Shown: positions 34,520-43,557 of the stretch, in pieces
Numbering within the stretch: the stretch's first letter is position 1
How the letters are laid out: each line of letters opens with the position of its first letter
NCBI RefSeq assembly: GCF_013204855.1
Contig: NZ_JABMKZ010000003.1
Span: forward strand, 62,001-126,000
Source: Paenibacillus alba
GTDB lineage: Bacteria; Bacillota; Bacilli; Paenibacillales; NBRC-103111
DNA length: 64,000 nt
Direction of reading: 5' to 3'
The notes under the pieces: generated by a model
What the model saw: only the letters and a program-made list of their open reading frames with translations
Told to the model about the DNA's origin: nothing
Database searches by the model: none
Translations under genes and position numbers: made by a program

Positions 34520-34636
34520 ATCGTTGCGTCCATAGAACGATTCGGAATGAGCATTGACGGGACGAGGTTGGCGAAGTAAAGTATAGTTGAATTTTAAATG
34601 CTGTGCAGCAAACGGCAGAGGGGAAGGGTGATTCGC

Positions 34637-34963
34637 GTGATCAAAAGCGGGAAATTCGCATGGACATGGACGATTCGAGAGGAAGATTTGGAGGAGTATG
34701 TTCGTATGCATCTTGCTCCATGGCCGGAAATTATGGAAGAGCATAGCAAAGCAGGCATTCGAGACTATTCCATTTTTCAAAATGGAGCACAGTTTTTTTA
34801 TTGCTTCCAGTGCGATGACATTGAGGCGGCATTTGCTTACTTAGCCGAAAGCGAAGCCTGCAACCGCTGGAACGCCATCACCTCGAAGATGGTAGTTGGT
34901 TCCTTCGATTTCCGCGAGGCTGTGCCGATTCAACCGATGCCTGAGGTTTTTTATTTGAAATAG
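34637..34963 (+). CDS. L-rhamnose mutarotase-like protein (RhaM family)
   Basis: 108 residues: EEYVRMHLAPWPEI keeps the His of the RhaM motif (YxxxHxxxWPE), followed by IRDYSIF, a central RWN and the C-terminal P(E)VFYL end. RhaM interconverts the anomers of L-rhamnose. GTG 34637 aligns with the family start and has AGGGGAAGG upstream; ATG 34598 would add 13 unrelated residues. Rhamnose is released from rhamnogalacturonan I by the GH105 enzyme encoded 15 kb away, so it fits the window's theme. Confidence 0.82.
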   Translation: MIKSGKFAWTWTIREEDLEEYVRMHLAPWPEIMEEHSKAGIRDYSIFQNGAQFFYCFQCDDIEAAFAYLAESEACNRWNAITSKMVVGSFDFREAVPIQPMPEVFYLK

Positions 34964-34985
34964 GCGATGGAGCTGGCCTACCGCT

Positions 34986-35003
34986 GGGTGTGGATCCACA
35001 CCC
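34986..35003. repeat. Perfect 18-bp palindrome
   Basis: GGGTGTGGATCCACACCC reads identically on both strands, 22 bases after the mutarotase-like stop. No T-run follows. Could be a protein-binding site or a repeat unit. Confidence 0.5.
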
Positions 35004-35033
35004 GGCAAGGCCGAAGAGTGGCGCCAGGGGGTG

Positions 35034-35060
35034 AAAGCCTGCAAAAGTGCAGGCTTTTTC
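35034..35060 (+). terminator. Rho-independent terminator
   Basis: AAAGCCTGCA (35034-35043) / TGCAGGCTTT (35048-35057) with loop AAAG, then TT. Likely terminator of the mutarotase-like gene. Confidence 0.8.
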
Positions 35061-35082
35061 TACGAAATCTTGTGAAAGATGG

Positions 35083-35220
35083 AAATGCCTGCGATAATGC
35101 AGGCATTTTAAGGTTTTTCTTCTTGGAATCCCGAAATGGCCCCGTAAAGATGCACAATCGCAGGAATTCCATGGTTTGCGTGACTTCATGAGCAAAAAAG
35201 ATGCATAATCGCAGGCATTT
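35083..35220. repeat. Cluster of short repeats with GCAGGCATTT motif
   Basis: A second hairpin AAATGCCTGC (35083-35092) / GCAGGCATTT (35099-35108) is followed by two direct copies of AAAGATGCAYAATCGCAGG (about 35147-35165 and 35198-35216), the second again ending in CATTT. All share a CGCAGG/TGCAGG core. No gene is seen here. Confidence 0.55.
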
Positions 35221-35377
35221 ATTGAGCTGAGTTACTTCGAGAACCAAAAGAAGCTTATATTCATAGGGAATACGCGAACAATGCTCGTTTGAGGCGTTAC
35301 TGAGGATATGTGACATGCAAATGGCAGGTTGGACAAGACTATAGTCAGACTTTTAAGTAAGAGTCAGATACAAAAGG

Positions 35378-35413
35378 GGCTGTTCACAAGTAGGTTTCTA
35401 CTTAGGAACAGCC
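35378..35413. repeat. Long hairpin without T-run
   Basis: GGCTGTTC (35378-35385) pairs with GAACAGCC (35406-35413), and inside it AAGTAG pairs with CTACTT around GTTT. About 30 bases upstream of the minisatellite. No clear terminator tail; purpose unknown. The stretch 35221-35377 shows nothing recognisable. Confidence 0.5.
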
Positions 35414-35442
35414 TATTCGTATGATGAGCTGAAGGTTGGCAT

Positions 35443-35999
<557 letters not shown>

Positions 36000-36096
36000 A
36001 AGGCAGCAGCCGGGTGGTTACACTACTCAAGTCTTTGACTAGCTATTGTTCTATTTTGATGCGTACCTTGTATGGATGGGGGATGAGATTGTTTAA

Positions 36097-36274
36097 GCGG
36101 AACTACGATACGTTATATTAAGCAAATAGGCTACTTTAGAACTCCAAAAGGAACTGGAGTCCGCTATTTAGAGGAATTCGTGCTCGTAGTACCTAGTTTT
36201 GATGAAATAGCGTATCCTAGTTCCCTTTCAGCTGGGAATTGCCTGTTTTTGCTTAAATAGCGGACTGTAGTTCC
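36097..36274. repeat. Four copies of a degenerate 20-bp intergenic repeat in both orientations
   Basis: GGAACTGGAGTCCGCTATTT (36150-36169) matches the reverse complement of AAATAGCGGACTGTAGTTCC (36255-36274) at 18 of 20 positions. Further degenerate copies begin near 36098 (GGAACTACGATACG) and 36205 (AAATAGCGTATCCTAGTTCC). Two copies point each way. The flanking sequence 36001-36096 and 36275-36390 shows no gene. Confidence 0.6.
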
Positions 36275-36390
36275 CATTCGGGTTTGCTCAGAGCGTATCT
36301 TCCCCAAACAGTTCCTTTCGTGTATCCTCAGCTGCACTGCTCCTCAGCCGCATGCTCCCCAGCCTCACTCGTCCTCAGTCCCACTCCCCC

Positions 36391-38178
36391 TCACTCCCCA
36401 TCCTCCACACGCGGAAACGTAATCTCCACTTCCGTTCCCGTTCCGGGGACGCTGCGGAAGATCAGGTTCGCGGGAGCGCCGAAGTAATGGCGGATTCGCT
36501 CCATGACATTTTTGACGCCGTAGCTGCTGCCCCCGATTTTGCTGCGGCTGATGCCAGCGAGCATATCTTCGATCTGGTTGGCGCTCATGCCGACGCCGTC
36601 ATCTGTGATCAGCAAGCGAATGGTTCCATCCACCGACATCCCATGGATGGTGATTGTGCCTTCGCGCTGGGCTCGCCCTAAGATCCCATGCAGGATGGCA
36701 TTCTCAACGAGCGGCTGCAGGGTAATTTTGGGAATGGGATGATTCAGCAGCTCTTCCGGAACATCAATTTGGAAATCAATCTTATTTTCAAAACGAATAT
36801 TTTGAATTTGCACGTAGAAGGAAACATGCTGCAGCTCTTCGCGCAGTGTGATAATGTCTTTGCCATTGCTTAAGCTGACTTTGTAGAAGCGGGCTAGGGC
36901 TTTGACGACTTTTTTGATGTCGGTATTTAAGCCGCTGTCGGCCATCCAGTTAATCAGATCCAGCGTGTTGTATAGAAAATGGGGATTGATTTGCGATTGC
37001 AGAGCTTTCAATTCCGCATTTTTCACTTCTTGTCCCAGCCGGTATTGTTCCTTATTCATAGAGCTGATTTGTTCAATCATGTAGTTATAGGTTTGGATCA
37101 GTTCGCCGATTTCATCTTTGCCCTGTGTTTGGGCAAGCGCGATCAGGTTCCCTTTCTGCACATCCCGCAAACGGCTGGTCAATTGGGTAATGCGTCTTGT
37201 TACGGAAAAAGAGAATAAATAAGCGAGCAAGTAGGCAGTAGCGCTCACAATGAGTAGGATGACTAGCAAATCATTGCGCAGCTGATGGCTTTGCTTCACG
37301 ACTTCATCGAGCGGAATGACGGTCACCATGCCCCAATTCGAAGGAAGCTGCCTGAATAAGTAGTAGTTGTTATTGGTTTGCCAGGTTGTGGAGACGGTGT
37401 CAGCCGTCGTTTCCGGCAAATCCATTTCGGTTAAATGGACTTGATCGGAAGCTAGGACGATTTGATGATTTTGATCAACAAGAAAGGTCGTGCTGTTCCT
37501 TACAACGTTGGCTTTGCGCAGCATAGACCGAATGGTTTCAGCCTGAACATCCACGCGTAATTGACCGATCGGCAAGGAATAATTGTTAGGATCCAAAATA
37601 CTTCTGACTACATAAAGGGAAGAGTCGTCATGCGAGGCATGTTTGCCCAGCTCGGGTGCGGAGCACCACAAATATTTGGAATGAAGCTCCTTCAAGCGAT
37701 CAAAGCAAGGGCTCTCCGAAGTTTCGCCTAAGGGGAGGAAATTCTCCGTCTCGTTGGCAAAAATGAAGCTGCTCGGGACATACAAAATAACACGCAAAAT
37801 ATCCAGGCTGTCCTGCATAGAGCGAAGCAGCTTTTTGAGATTGCTGTAATCCTGAAGCTCGCGATTAATATCTTGGGTCACATTTTTATCCATCAAGATA
37901 TCGGAAATTGTGGAATTGGAAACTAAAATATTCGTCGTTTCAGCGATGCGCTGCACACGATAATTAAGAAAAGAGTAGGTTTGGTCGAAACCCTGTTTGG
38001 CCGAATAGGTGACATGATTGATAATGATTTCGGACATTTTCTCCGATGCGATGAATTGATAAAAGCCAAGTGGGAGCATGATGAGCAGCAAATAGCTGTA
38101 CATGATTTTGTGGCGTAATTTGGTATTGTACAGCCATTTTCGGAAGATTTGAATGAAGGAGAATATCATAGCTGGCAT
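36391..38178 (-). CDS. Sensor histidine kinase, YesM/LytS type (pair 1)
   Basis: 595 residues: membrane helix at about 24-43, extracytoplasmic sensor of about 260 residues, second helix near 308-330, HAMP, then the His_kinase domain with phospho-acceptor in INPHFLYNTL (about residue 400) and HATPase_c boxes LQPLVENAILHG and ITDDGVGM. It should autophosphorylate on sensing an extracellular carbohydrate or a ligand-bound lipoprotein. It overlaps the upstream response-regulator gene by 13 bp. The pair is divergent from an LplABC-type importer, its probable target. Confidence 0.94.
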   Translation of the reverse strand: MPAMIFSFIQIFRKWLYNTKLRHKIMYSYLLLIMLPLGFYQFIASEKMSEIIINHVTYSAKQGFDQTYSFLNYRVQRIAETTNILVSNSTISDILMDKNVTQDINRELQDYSNLKKLLRSMQDSLDILRVILYVPSSFIFANETENFLPLGETSESPCFDRLKELHSKYLWCSAPELGKHASHDDSSLYVVRSILDPNNYSLPIGQLRVDVQAETIRSMLRKANVVRNSTTFLVDQNHQIVLASDQVHLTEMDLPETTADTVSTTWQTNNNYYLFRQLPSNWGMVTVIPLDEVVKQSHQLRNDLLVILLIVSATAYLLAYLFSFSVTRRITQLTSRLRDVQKGNLIALAQTQGKDEIGELIQTYNYMIEQISSMNKEQYRLGQEVKNAELKALQSQINPHFLYNTLDLINWMADSGLNTDIKKVVKALARFYKVSLSNGKDIITLREELQHVSFYVQIQNIRFENKIDFQIDVPEELLNHPIPKITLQPLVENAILHGILGRAQREGTITIHGMSVDGTIRLLITDDGVGMSANQIEDMLAGISRSKIGGSSYGVKNVMERIRHYFGAPANLIFRSVPGTGTEVEITFPRVEDGE

Positions 38179-39740
38179 CGCTCCCGGTATTCAGAAGGCG
38201 TCATTCCTGTAGATTTTCGAAATATTTTAGCGAAATGCTCCCCGTCCTTAAAGCCGACTTGAGAAGCTACATCAAGCACCTTCAGCCGATTGTTGCGCAG
38301 CAAATCCTTCGCTTTTTCCATCCGATATTCCGTGACATATTGCTTGATGGTTTTGCCAGTGGATTCTTTGAAAATCGAGATGAGATGAGAGGCGGTCATC
38401 TGCATATGATCGCTGACATCCTGCACAGACAAGTCATCCTCGGCAAAATGGAGATGAATATAACGAACGATACGGGAGCTGGTTGATGTCATGCCTCCGG
38501 CTGTTCGCTCTTTCAAGGCTCTTTTCAGCTCCTCTAGCTTAAGGGTCATCACACGATGAATATCATCCAAATAGTGGCATTCCAAGATCAGCTTCCAGGC
38601 AACATCGTTTTCCGCAGAGGTATCGAAAAGCGTAATATTGCGGCTTTGGGCGAATTTATCCATTTCGAGGAGGAAGCGATAGTACAGCTCTTTCACACTG
38701 ACAATCAAGGTGCCAGGATGCTGGCGAATATCGGACGTGATGGCCGTAAGCAATTGAAGGACCGCATCGAAATTTTCTTCGATCAACGCTTCTGTGAAGC
38801 GGTTGAAGTGTTCAAGCTGGGCTTGATAATGCTGCGAAAGGGCATCGCTCCCCCTGTTGTCGTGCAGGATTAACGTACAAGGCTTATGGAAAAAAGACTC
38901 CTGAAGCCGAAGGACAGCGCTTGTGTAAGATTCTTGCAGTTTCTTGGCTGAAGCGGCAATGGACCCTGCGGCAATAGAAAATAAGCTGAACTCTTGCTTC
39001 AAAGCAGAGGAGAGCTCATAACACATATGCTGCAAGCTGCTGCTTTCAAGTACGTCCTGCTGAAGAGAGAAAAAATGAATGATGACATGGTTTTCATCTT
39101 TCCAAGCGTACAAGTAAGGCATGTCGCTGGGAGCAAGCGCGGAATCAAGCATTATCTCCAGTTTGTCCTTGCTAGGCTTGGGAGAAACCAACTTAATAAG
39201 CACAGTTGCAGCAGGGGCATGCAAGGGTGCTGTGAAGTCCGCAGCGAGCAGGCGACTGCGCAGGATGTCATCCTCGTATCCGCCTCGAATGAGCTGCAGC
39301 GCTGCTTCTTGCTTCATATAGCTCTTGTTTTCTTTGGCTACTGTATCATTCGCCACATGCCGCTGTTCCTCGAGGATGATGGTGATGGCGCCTTGCAAGG
39401 CATCCTCGAGTTCTTCAATATCAATCGGTTTCTCCACATAGCTAACCGCTTTCAAAGTGATGGCTGCTTTTAAATATTCTTTGTCGGCATATCCGCTCAT
39501 AAAGACGATTTTGCACTGAGGATATTTCCGGCGCAGGTGAAAGGCAAGCTCTATGCCATCCATTCGAGGCATTCGTATATCAGTAAGAACGATGTCTGGC
39601 TTAAACTGCTCCGCAATGGCAACAGCCTCTAGTCCATCCACAGCTTCTCTAAGTTCTGTAATTCCCAGACGTTCCCAAGCGACAGATTTGAGCACGCCTT
39701 CTCTCGTAAATTTCTCATCTTCTGCAAATAATAGTTTCAC
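38166..39740 (-). CDS. Response regulator with AraC-type DNA-binding domain, YesN type (pair 1)
   Basis: 524 residues: receiver domain (KLLFAEDEKFTREGV; phospho-Asp in VLTDIRMPRMDG; Lys in YVEKPIDIEEL), a middle region of about 280 residues, and a C-terminal AraC double helix-turn-helix (LSVQDVSDHMQMTASHLISIFK; VLDVASQVGFKDGEHFAKIFRK). The frame runs open beyond the receiver domain, but GTG 39740 begins the receiver precisely and has AAGGGGG nine bases upstream. Expected to activate the divergent sugar transporter when phosphorylated by the overlapping kinase. Confidence 0.93.
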   Translation of the reverse strand: MKLLFAEDEKFTREGVLKSVAWERLGITELREAVDGLEAVAIAEQFKPDIVLTDIRMPRMDGIELAFHLRRKYPQCKIVFMSGYADKEYLKAAITLKAVSYVEKPIDIEELEDALQGAITIILEEQRHVANDTVAKENKSYMKQEAALQLIRGGYEDDILRSRLLAADFTAPLHAPAATVLIKLVSPKPSKDKLEIMLDSALAPSDMPYLYAWKDENHVIIHFFSLQQDVLESSSLQHMCYELSSALKQEFSLFSIAAGSIAASAKKLQESYTSAVLRLQESFFHKPCTLILHDNRGSDALSQHYQAQLEHFNRFTEALIEENFDAVLQLLTAITSDIRQHPGTLIVSVKELYYRFLLEMDKFAQSRNITLFDTSAENDVAWKLILECHYLDDIHRVMTLKLEELKRALKERTAGGMTSTSSRIVRYIHLHFAEDDLSVQDVSDHMQMTASHLISIFKESTGKTIKQYVTEYRMEKAKDLLRNNRLKVLDVASQVGFKDGEHFAKIFRKSTGMTPSEYRERCQL

Positions 39741-39925
39741 TTCAGGCAGCCCCCTTAGACGTAGCTCTAGATTATCGCATATTCTCCTCCAATACCACTG
39801 GCTGAAGCAGTGATCTGCAAAACTTACAGGGAATCGATATTTTGTCGGGTTATCACGGTTCGCCGATCCTGATAATTTAAATACATGAGAGAGACAACTA
39901 GAACCGGATGGGGGATTGGATAGAG

Positions 39926-40843
39926 ATGAGAACTGGGCTCCTGTACCGAATAAGGTCCAAGAAAACACTGTTGTTCATGATTGCGCCGGCTGTCATTTAC
40001 TTCCTGCTTTTCAGTTATGTGCCGATGGCGGGAATTGTGCTGGCTTTCAAACAGTATCGCTATGATTTAGGAATTATAGGTTCGCCATGGGTTGGATTGG
40101 ATAATTTCAAATTCTTCTTCATGACTGGCGACGCCTTTAGAGTGACGAGGAACACCATGCTGTATAACGCAGCTTTTATTCTAATCAACAATGTTTTGCA
40201 GATTATTGTCGCTATCTTTATGGCCGAGATCGGCTCCAAGCTGTTTCGCAAAACAGCGCAAACGCTGATGTTTTTGCCTTATTTCTTATCATGGGTTGTT
40301 GTAGGAGCGGTTGCGTATAACTTGTTCAACTTCGAGCATGGCACGATCAATACGCTGCTGCGCTCGCTGCACATGCCTGAATTAGACATCTACACAACGC
40401 CTGAATATTGGAAATATATTCTGATCTTCTTCTCAGCATGGAAAGCGGTCGGTTACGGCGCGGTCTTCTATATGGCTTCTATCTTGAGTATTGACCGTGA
40501 AACCTATGAAGCTGCTGAAATTGACGGTGCCAATGTGTTTCAACGGGTTCGTTACATTACCTTGCCATCGCTGCGTCCGACGATTACGATTCTGGTTCTA
40601 TTGGCAATCGGCGGTATATTCCGTGGTGATTTTGGACTCTTTTATCAGCTTGTTGGCAATAATGGACTGCTCTATCAAACGACCGATGTCATCGACACGT
40701 ATGTCTATCGTTCTCTTCTTGTTAATAACGAAATCGGGATGTCTTCAGCGATTGGTTTCTATCAGTCAATTTTATGCTTTGTGACGATTATGGCGACGAA
40801 CTTCCTTGTGCGCAAATCGGATAAAGATAATGCCTTATTTTAA
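39926..40843 (+). CDS. Carbohydrate ABC transporter permease, LplB family
   Basis: About 305 residues with six membrane helices; LplB features include FLLFSYVPMAGIVLAFKQY and the EAA loop YEAAEIDGANVFQRVRYITL. ATG 39926 has GGGGGA ten bases upstream; ATG 39908 is an alternative. It forms a channel with the next gene. As usual for this class in Firmicutes no ATPase gene is present; a shared MsmX-like ATPase is expected. Confidence 0.93.
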   Translation: MRTGLLYRIRSKKTLLFMIAPAVIYFLLFSYVPMAGIVLAFKQYRYDLGIIGSPWVGLDNFKFFFMTGDAFRVTRNTMLYNAAFILINNVLQIIVAIFMAEIGSKLFRKTAQTLMFLPYFLSWVVVGAVAYNLFNFEHGTINTLLRSLHMPELDIYTTPEYWKYILIFFSAWKAVGYGAVFYMASILSIDRETYEAAEIDGANVFQRVRYITLPSLRPTITILVLLAIGGIFRGDFGLFYQLVGNNGLLYQTTDVIDTYVYRSLLVNNEIGMSSAIGFYQSILCFVTIMATNFLVRKSDKDNALF

Positions 40844-40870
40844 ACATAAAGTCCATTGCGGGGTGATCCT

Positions 40871-41770
40871 ATGAGTACGACTAGCGTAAAAAAAAGCCAC
40901 ATCGATCAGCGGGTGCTGGACATTATTGGCTATGTCTTTATTACTGTAATCTGTTTAGCTTGTTTAATCCCATTCCTGTTAATTATCAGTGGTTCCTTAA
41001 CCAGTGAATCGTCGATTACAAGTGATGGCTTCCGCTTATGGCCGAAACAATTTTCATGGGGGGCTTATGCCTTTGCCTTGAAACATCCAGAGCAATTTGT
41101 GAGTTCGTATTTATTAACCATCGCCTTAACAGTAACAGGTACGATAGTGGGGCTATTCATTTCTGCGATGACAGCGTACGTGCTGCAGCGTCAAGATTTT
41201 GAATGGCGCAGCGGGTTCTCCTTCTTTTTCTACTTTACGACGTTGTTTAACGGCGGGCTCGTTCCTTGGTACATCCTGATGGTTAACTACTTGCACATGA
41301 AAAATACGTTTTGGGCGCTGCTGGTGCCTCCGCTGCTGAATGTGTTCTACATCATTATCCTGCGAACGTTTCTGCGGACGATACCGGACGCGATTACGGA
41401 ATCTGCGAAGATGGATGGAGCAGGTGATTTCACGATCTTCCTTCGTTTGATTCTGCCTCTGGCTAAGCCAGGGCTTGCTACCATTGGGTTGTTCACGGCC
41501 TTGAACTATTGGAATGATTGGTTTAACTCCTTGCTGTTTGTGCAGAATGAGAAGCTGTACACGCTGCAATATTTATTATATAAAATGCTTGGCAATCTCG
41601 AGGGGATTCGCAAGGTGATGGCGATTACCGGCATGCAGGTCACGGAACTGCCTGGTGAAAGCTTGAAGATGGCGCTCGCCATTCTTGTCACAGGTCCGAT
41701 TATCTTCTTGTATCCGTTCGTACAGCGTTATTTTGTTCAAGGCTTGACGGTTGGAGCTGTAAAAGGGTAA
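40871..41770 (+). CDS. Carbohydrate ABC transporter permease, LplC/YtcP family
   Basis: 299 residues, start ATG 40871 with GGGGTGAT upstream (a TTG at 40856 is in frame but less suitable). MalG-like fold with EAA loop ITESAKMDGAGDFTIFLRLI and the C-terminal end YFVQGLTVGAVKG typical of LplC/YtcP. Partner of the preceding LplB-like permease. Confidence 0.93.
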   Translation: MSTTSVKKSHIDQRVLDIIGYVFITVICLACLIPFLLIISGSLTSESSITSDGFRLWPKQFSWGAYAFALKHPEQFVSSYLLTIALTVTGTIVGLFISAMTAYVLQRQDFEWRSGFSFFFYFTTLFNGGLVPWYILMVNYLHMKNTFWALLVPPLLNVFYIIILRTFLRTIPDAITESAKMDGAGDFTIFLRLILPLAKPGLATIGLFTALNYWNDWFNSLLFVQNEKLYTLQYLLYKMLGNLEGIRKVMAITGMQVTELPGESLKMALAILVTGPIIFLYPFVQRYFVQGLTVGAVKG

Positions 41771-41793
41771 CCCCGGGAATTTACATTCCCGGT
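41769..41793 (+). other. Intergenic hairpin between permease and binding-protein genes
   Basis: CCGGGAAT (41773-41780) / ATTCCCGG (41785-41792) with loop TTAC, immediately after the LplC stop and without a T-run. Such hairpins may protect mRNA ends so that binding protein and permease are made in different amounts. Confidence 0.5.
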
Positions 41794-41831
41794 TATCATA
41801 AACTATTATACTTTTATAAGGGGAGAATAAT

Positions 41832-43391
41832 ATGGCACATCCGAAGAAATTAGCCACACTGAGTCTTGCGTCGCTTTTTGTGATGGGAACGGTCCTGACA
41901 GCGTGCGGATCGAAAGATGCAGCACCAACGCCAAGCACTTCTGCGGCGCCTCAAGCAAGCGCTTCCGCGACGTCAAGCACGGGGATTGATACAAGCAAAG
42001 AAGTGAAGCTGAAGATGGTTTTACTGGGCTCCAAGCCCAAAGCGTTTGACGAGGTTTATGGGGAAGTCAATAAATTGATGAAGCAAAAGATTAATGCCAC
42101 GCTCGATGTCAGCTTCCTAGATTGGGGCGAGTACCAACAGAAATATCCGCTGATGTTCGCAGCTAACGAGGATTTCGATCTTGTGTTCTCAGCGACTTGG
42201 TCCTATTATGCCCAACAAGCTACCAAAAACGGTTTTATGGAACTGACCGAAGACATGATTAAGAAGTTTGCTCCAAAAACGTGGGCAGAAGAGCCAAAGG
42301 TTGCATGGGAGCAAGCGAAAATTAACGGTAAAATTTATATGGTGCCGCAAAATAATTTTGAATACAGTTATCATATGGTGGGGATTCGCGGTGATTTGCG
42401 TCAGAAATACAATTTGCCGGAACTGAAAACGTATGATGATTATGTGACTTATTTGAAAACGGTTGCGCAGAAAGAGAAGGATTTCAAGCCTAGTATCGGT
42501 GTGAGTGAGTTTAATGCGGTTGAGCTGCTGCAGCCCAATGAGTGGAATTTCGTTGTTCCTCAGCTGCCTGTCGTTTATAAAGTAACAGAAGGTGCAGGCA
42601 AACTATTCAACTATGTGGATACGCCTGAATTTGCAACGTTCTCCAAGAAAATGTTTGATACGCAAAAAACAGGCGCATGGTCCCGTGATGCGATAGCCAA
42701 CAAAGTGGATAAAACACAAGCGTTTAAAGACGGGAAATTGGCTTCTGTGGAATGGAATTTAGGAACGCTGCTGCGCACCAAATCCGAAATGCAAACGACT
42801 CATCCAGATTGGAAAGTAGAATTGTATGATTTGAGCTCCGATAAGAAGCGTCTGTCTAATCCTTTTATTAATAACGGCATGTCGATCCATGCGGGTTCCA
42901 AAAACTATGAGCGCGGCCTCATGGCGATTGACCTGCTTCGTTATGATCCTGACATTCATGATTTGACGAACTATGGCATTAAAGGCAAGCACTACGAGCC
43001 AGTAGGCAATGATCAGTTCAAGCCGCTTCCGGCTTCTGCGGATTTCCCGCCATCCGGTACGGATCCTTGGGGTTGGAACTCGCTGCATGAGCGTATGGAT
43101 TCCACGGTTGCAACAGAAACACAGACATTTACAGAAAACTGGAAGAAGGCTGTTACGGTGAATCATCCGCTGGAAACGTTCACATTCGACGATTCCAAAG
43201 TGAAAAATGAGGTAGCCGCTGTCAGCAATGTGATGGATACTTACGGTAAACCGCTTTTCTATGGATTAGTAGATCCGAACGATGCTGCGCATGGTTTGAA
43301 AATATTCAATGACAAGCTGAAGCAAGCCGGCATTGATAAAATTGTCGCTGAGATGCAAAGCCAAGCTGATCCATTGATTGCGAAGAAATAG
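41832..43391 (+). CDS. Extracellular solute-binding lipoprotein, LplA family
   Basis: 519 residues, signal peptide with lipobox VLTAC (Cys about residue 25) and a Ser/Ala/Thr-rich linker. The long family 1-like mature domain (VKLKMVLLGSKPKAFDEVYGEVNKLM) is typical of LplA/YtcQ proteins, which bind di- and oligosaccharides including pectin fragments. Third gene of the LplB-LplC-LplA operon; AGGGGAG precedes ATG 41832 and a terminator follows. Confidence 0.93.
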   Translation: MAHPKKLATLSLASLFVMGTVLTACGSKDAAPTPSTSAAPQASASATSSTGIDTSKEVKLKMVLLGSKPKAFDEVYGEVNKLMKQKINATLDVSFLDWGEYQQKYPLMFAANEDFDLVFSATWSYYAQQATKNGFMELTEDMIKKFAPKTWAEEPKVAWEQAKINGKIYMVPQNNFEYSYHMVGIRGDLRQKYNLPELKTYDDYVTYLKTVAQKEKDFKPSIGVSEFNAVELLQPNEWNFVVPQLPVVYKVTEGAGKLFNYVDTPEFATFSKKMFDTQKTGAWSRDAIANKVDKTQAFKDGKLASVEWNLGTLLRTKSEMQTTHPDWKVELYDLSSDKKRLSNPFINNGMSIHAGSKNYERGLMAIDLLRYDPDIHDLTNYGIKGKHYEPVGNDQFKPLPASADFPPSGTDPWGWNSLHERMDSTVATETQTFTENWKKAVTVNHPLETFTFDDSKVKNEVAAVSNVMDTYGKPLFYGLVDPNDAAHGLKIFNDKLKQAGIDKIVAEMQSQADPLIAKK

Positions 43392-43437
43392 TTGGACAAT
43401 GATCCGCCACTACAAAGCCTGATTTAAACCATATGGG

Positions 43438-43471
43438 GATGCCTGGAATTTGATTCCAGCATCCTTTTTAT
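43438..43471 (+). terminator. Rho-independent terminator after the LplABC-type operon
   Basis: GGATGC-C-TGGAAT (43438-43450) / ATTCCA-GCATCC (43454-43465) with one bulge, then TTTTT. Confidence 0.85.
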
Positions 43472-43557
43472 ATACGCTTAGAGGAAAAAGCAGCCTTCAT
43501 CACGAAGAAGCTCTCCAGATTAGTCCTTATTCAGCGAAGAAATGTGGTGAAATTCGA

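Noticed and set aside
39741..39968. Extra 76 N-terminal residues for the first response regulator
   Set aside because: The receiver domain begins at GTG 39740 with a clear ribosome binding site; the extension has no homology and would overlap the divergent permease gene.
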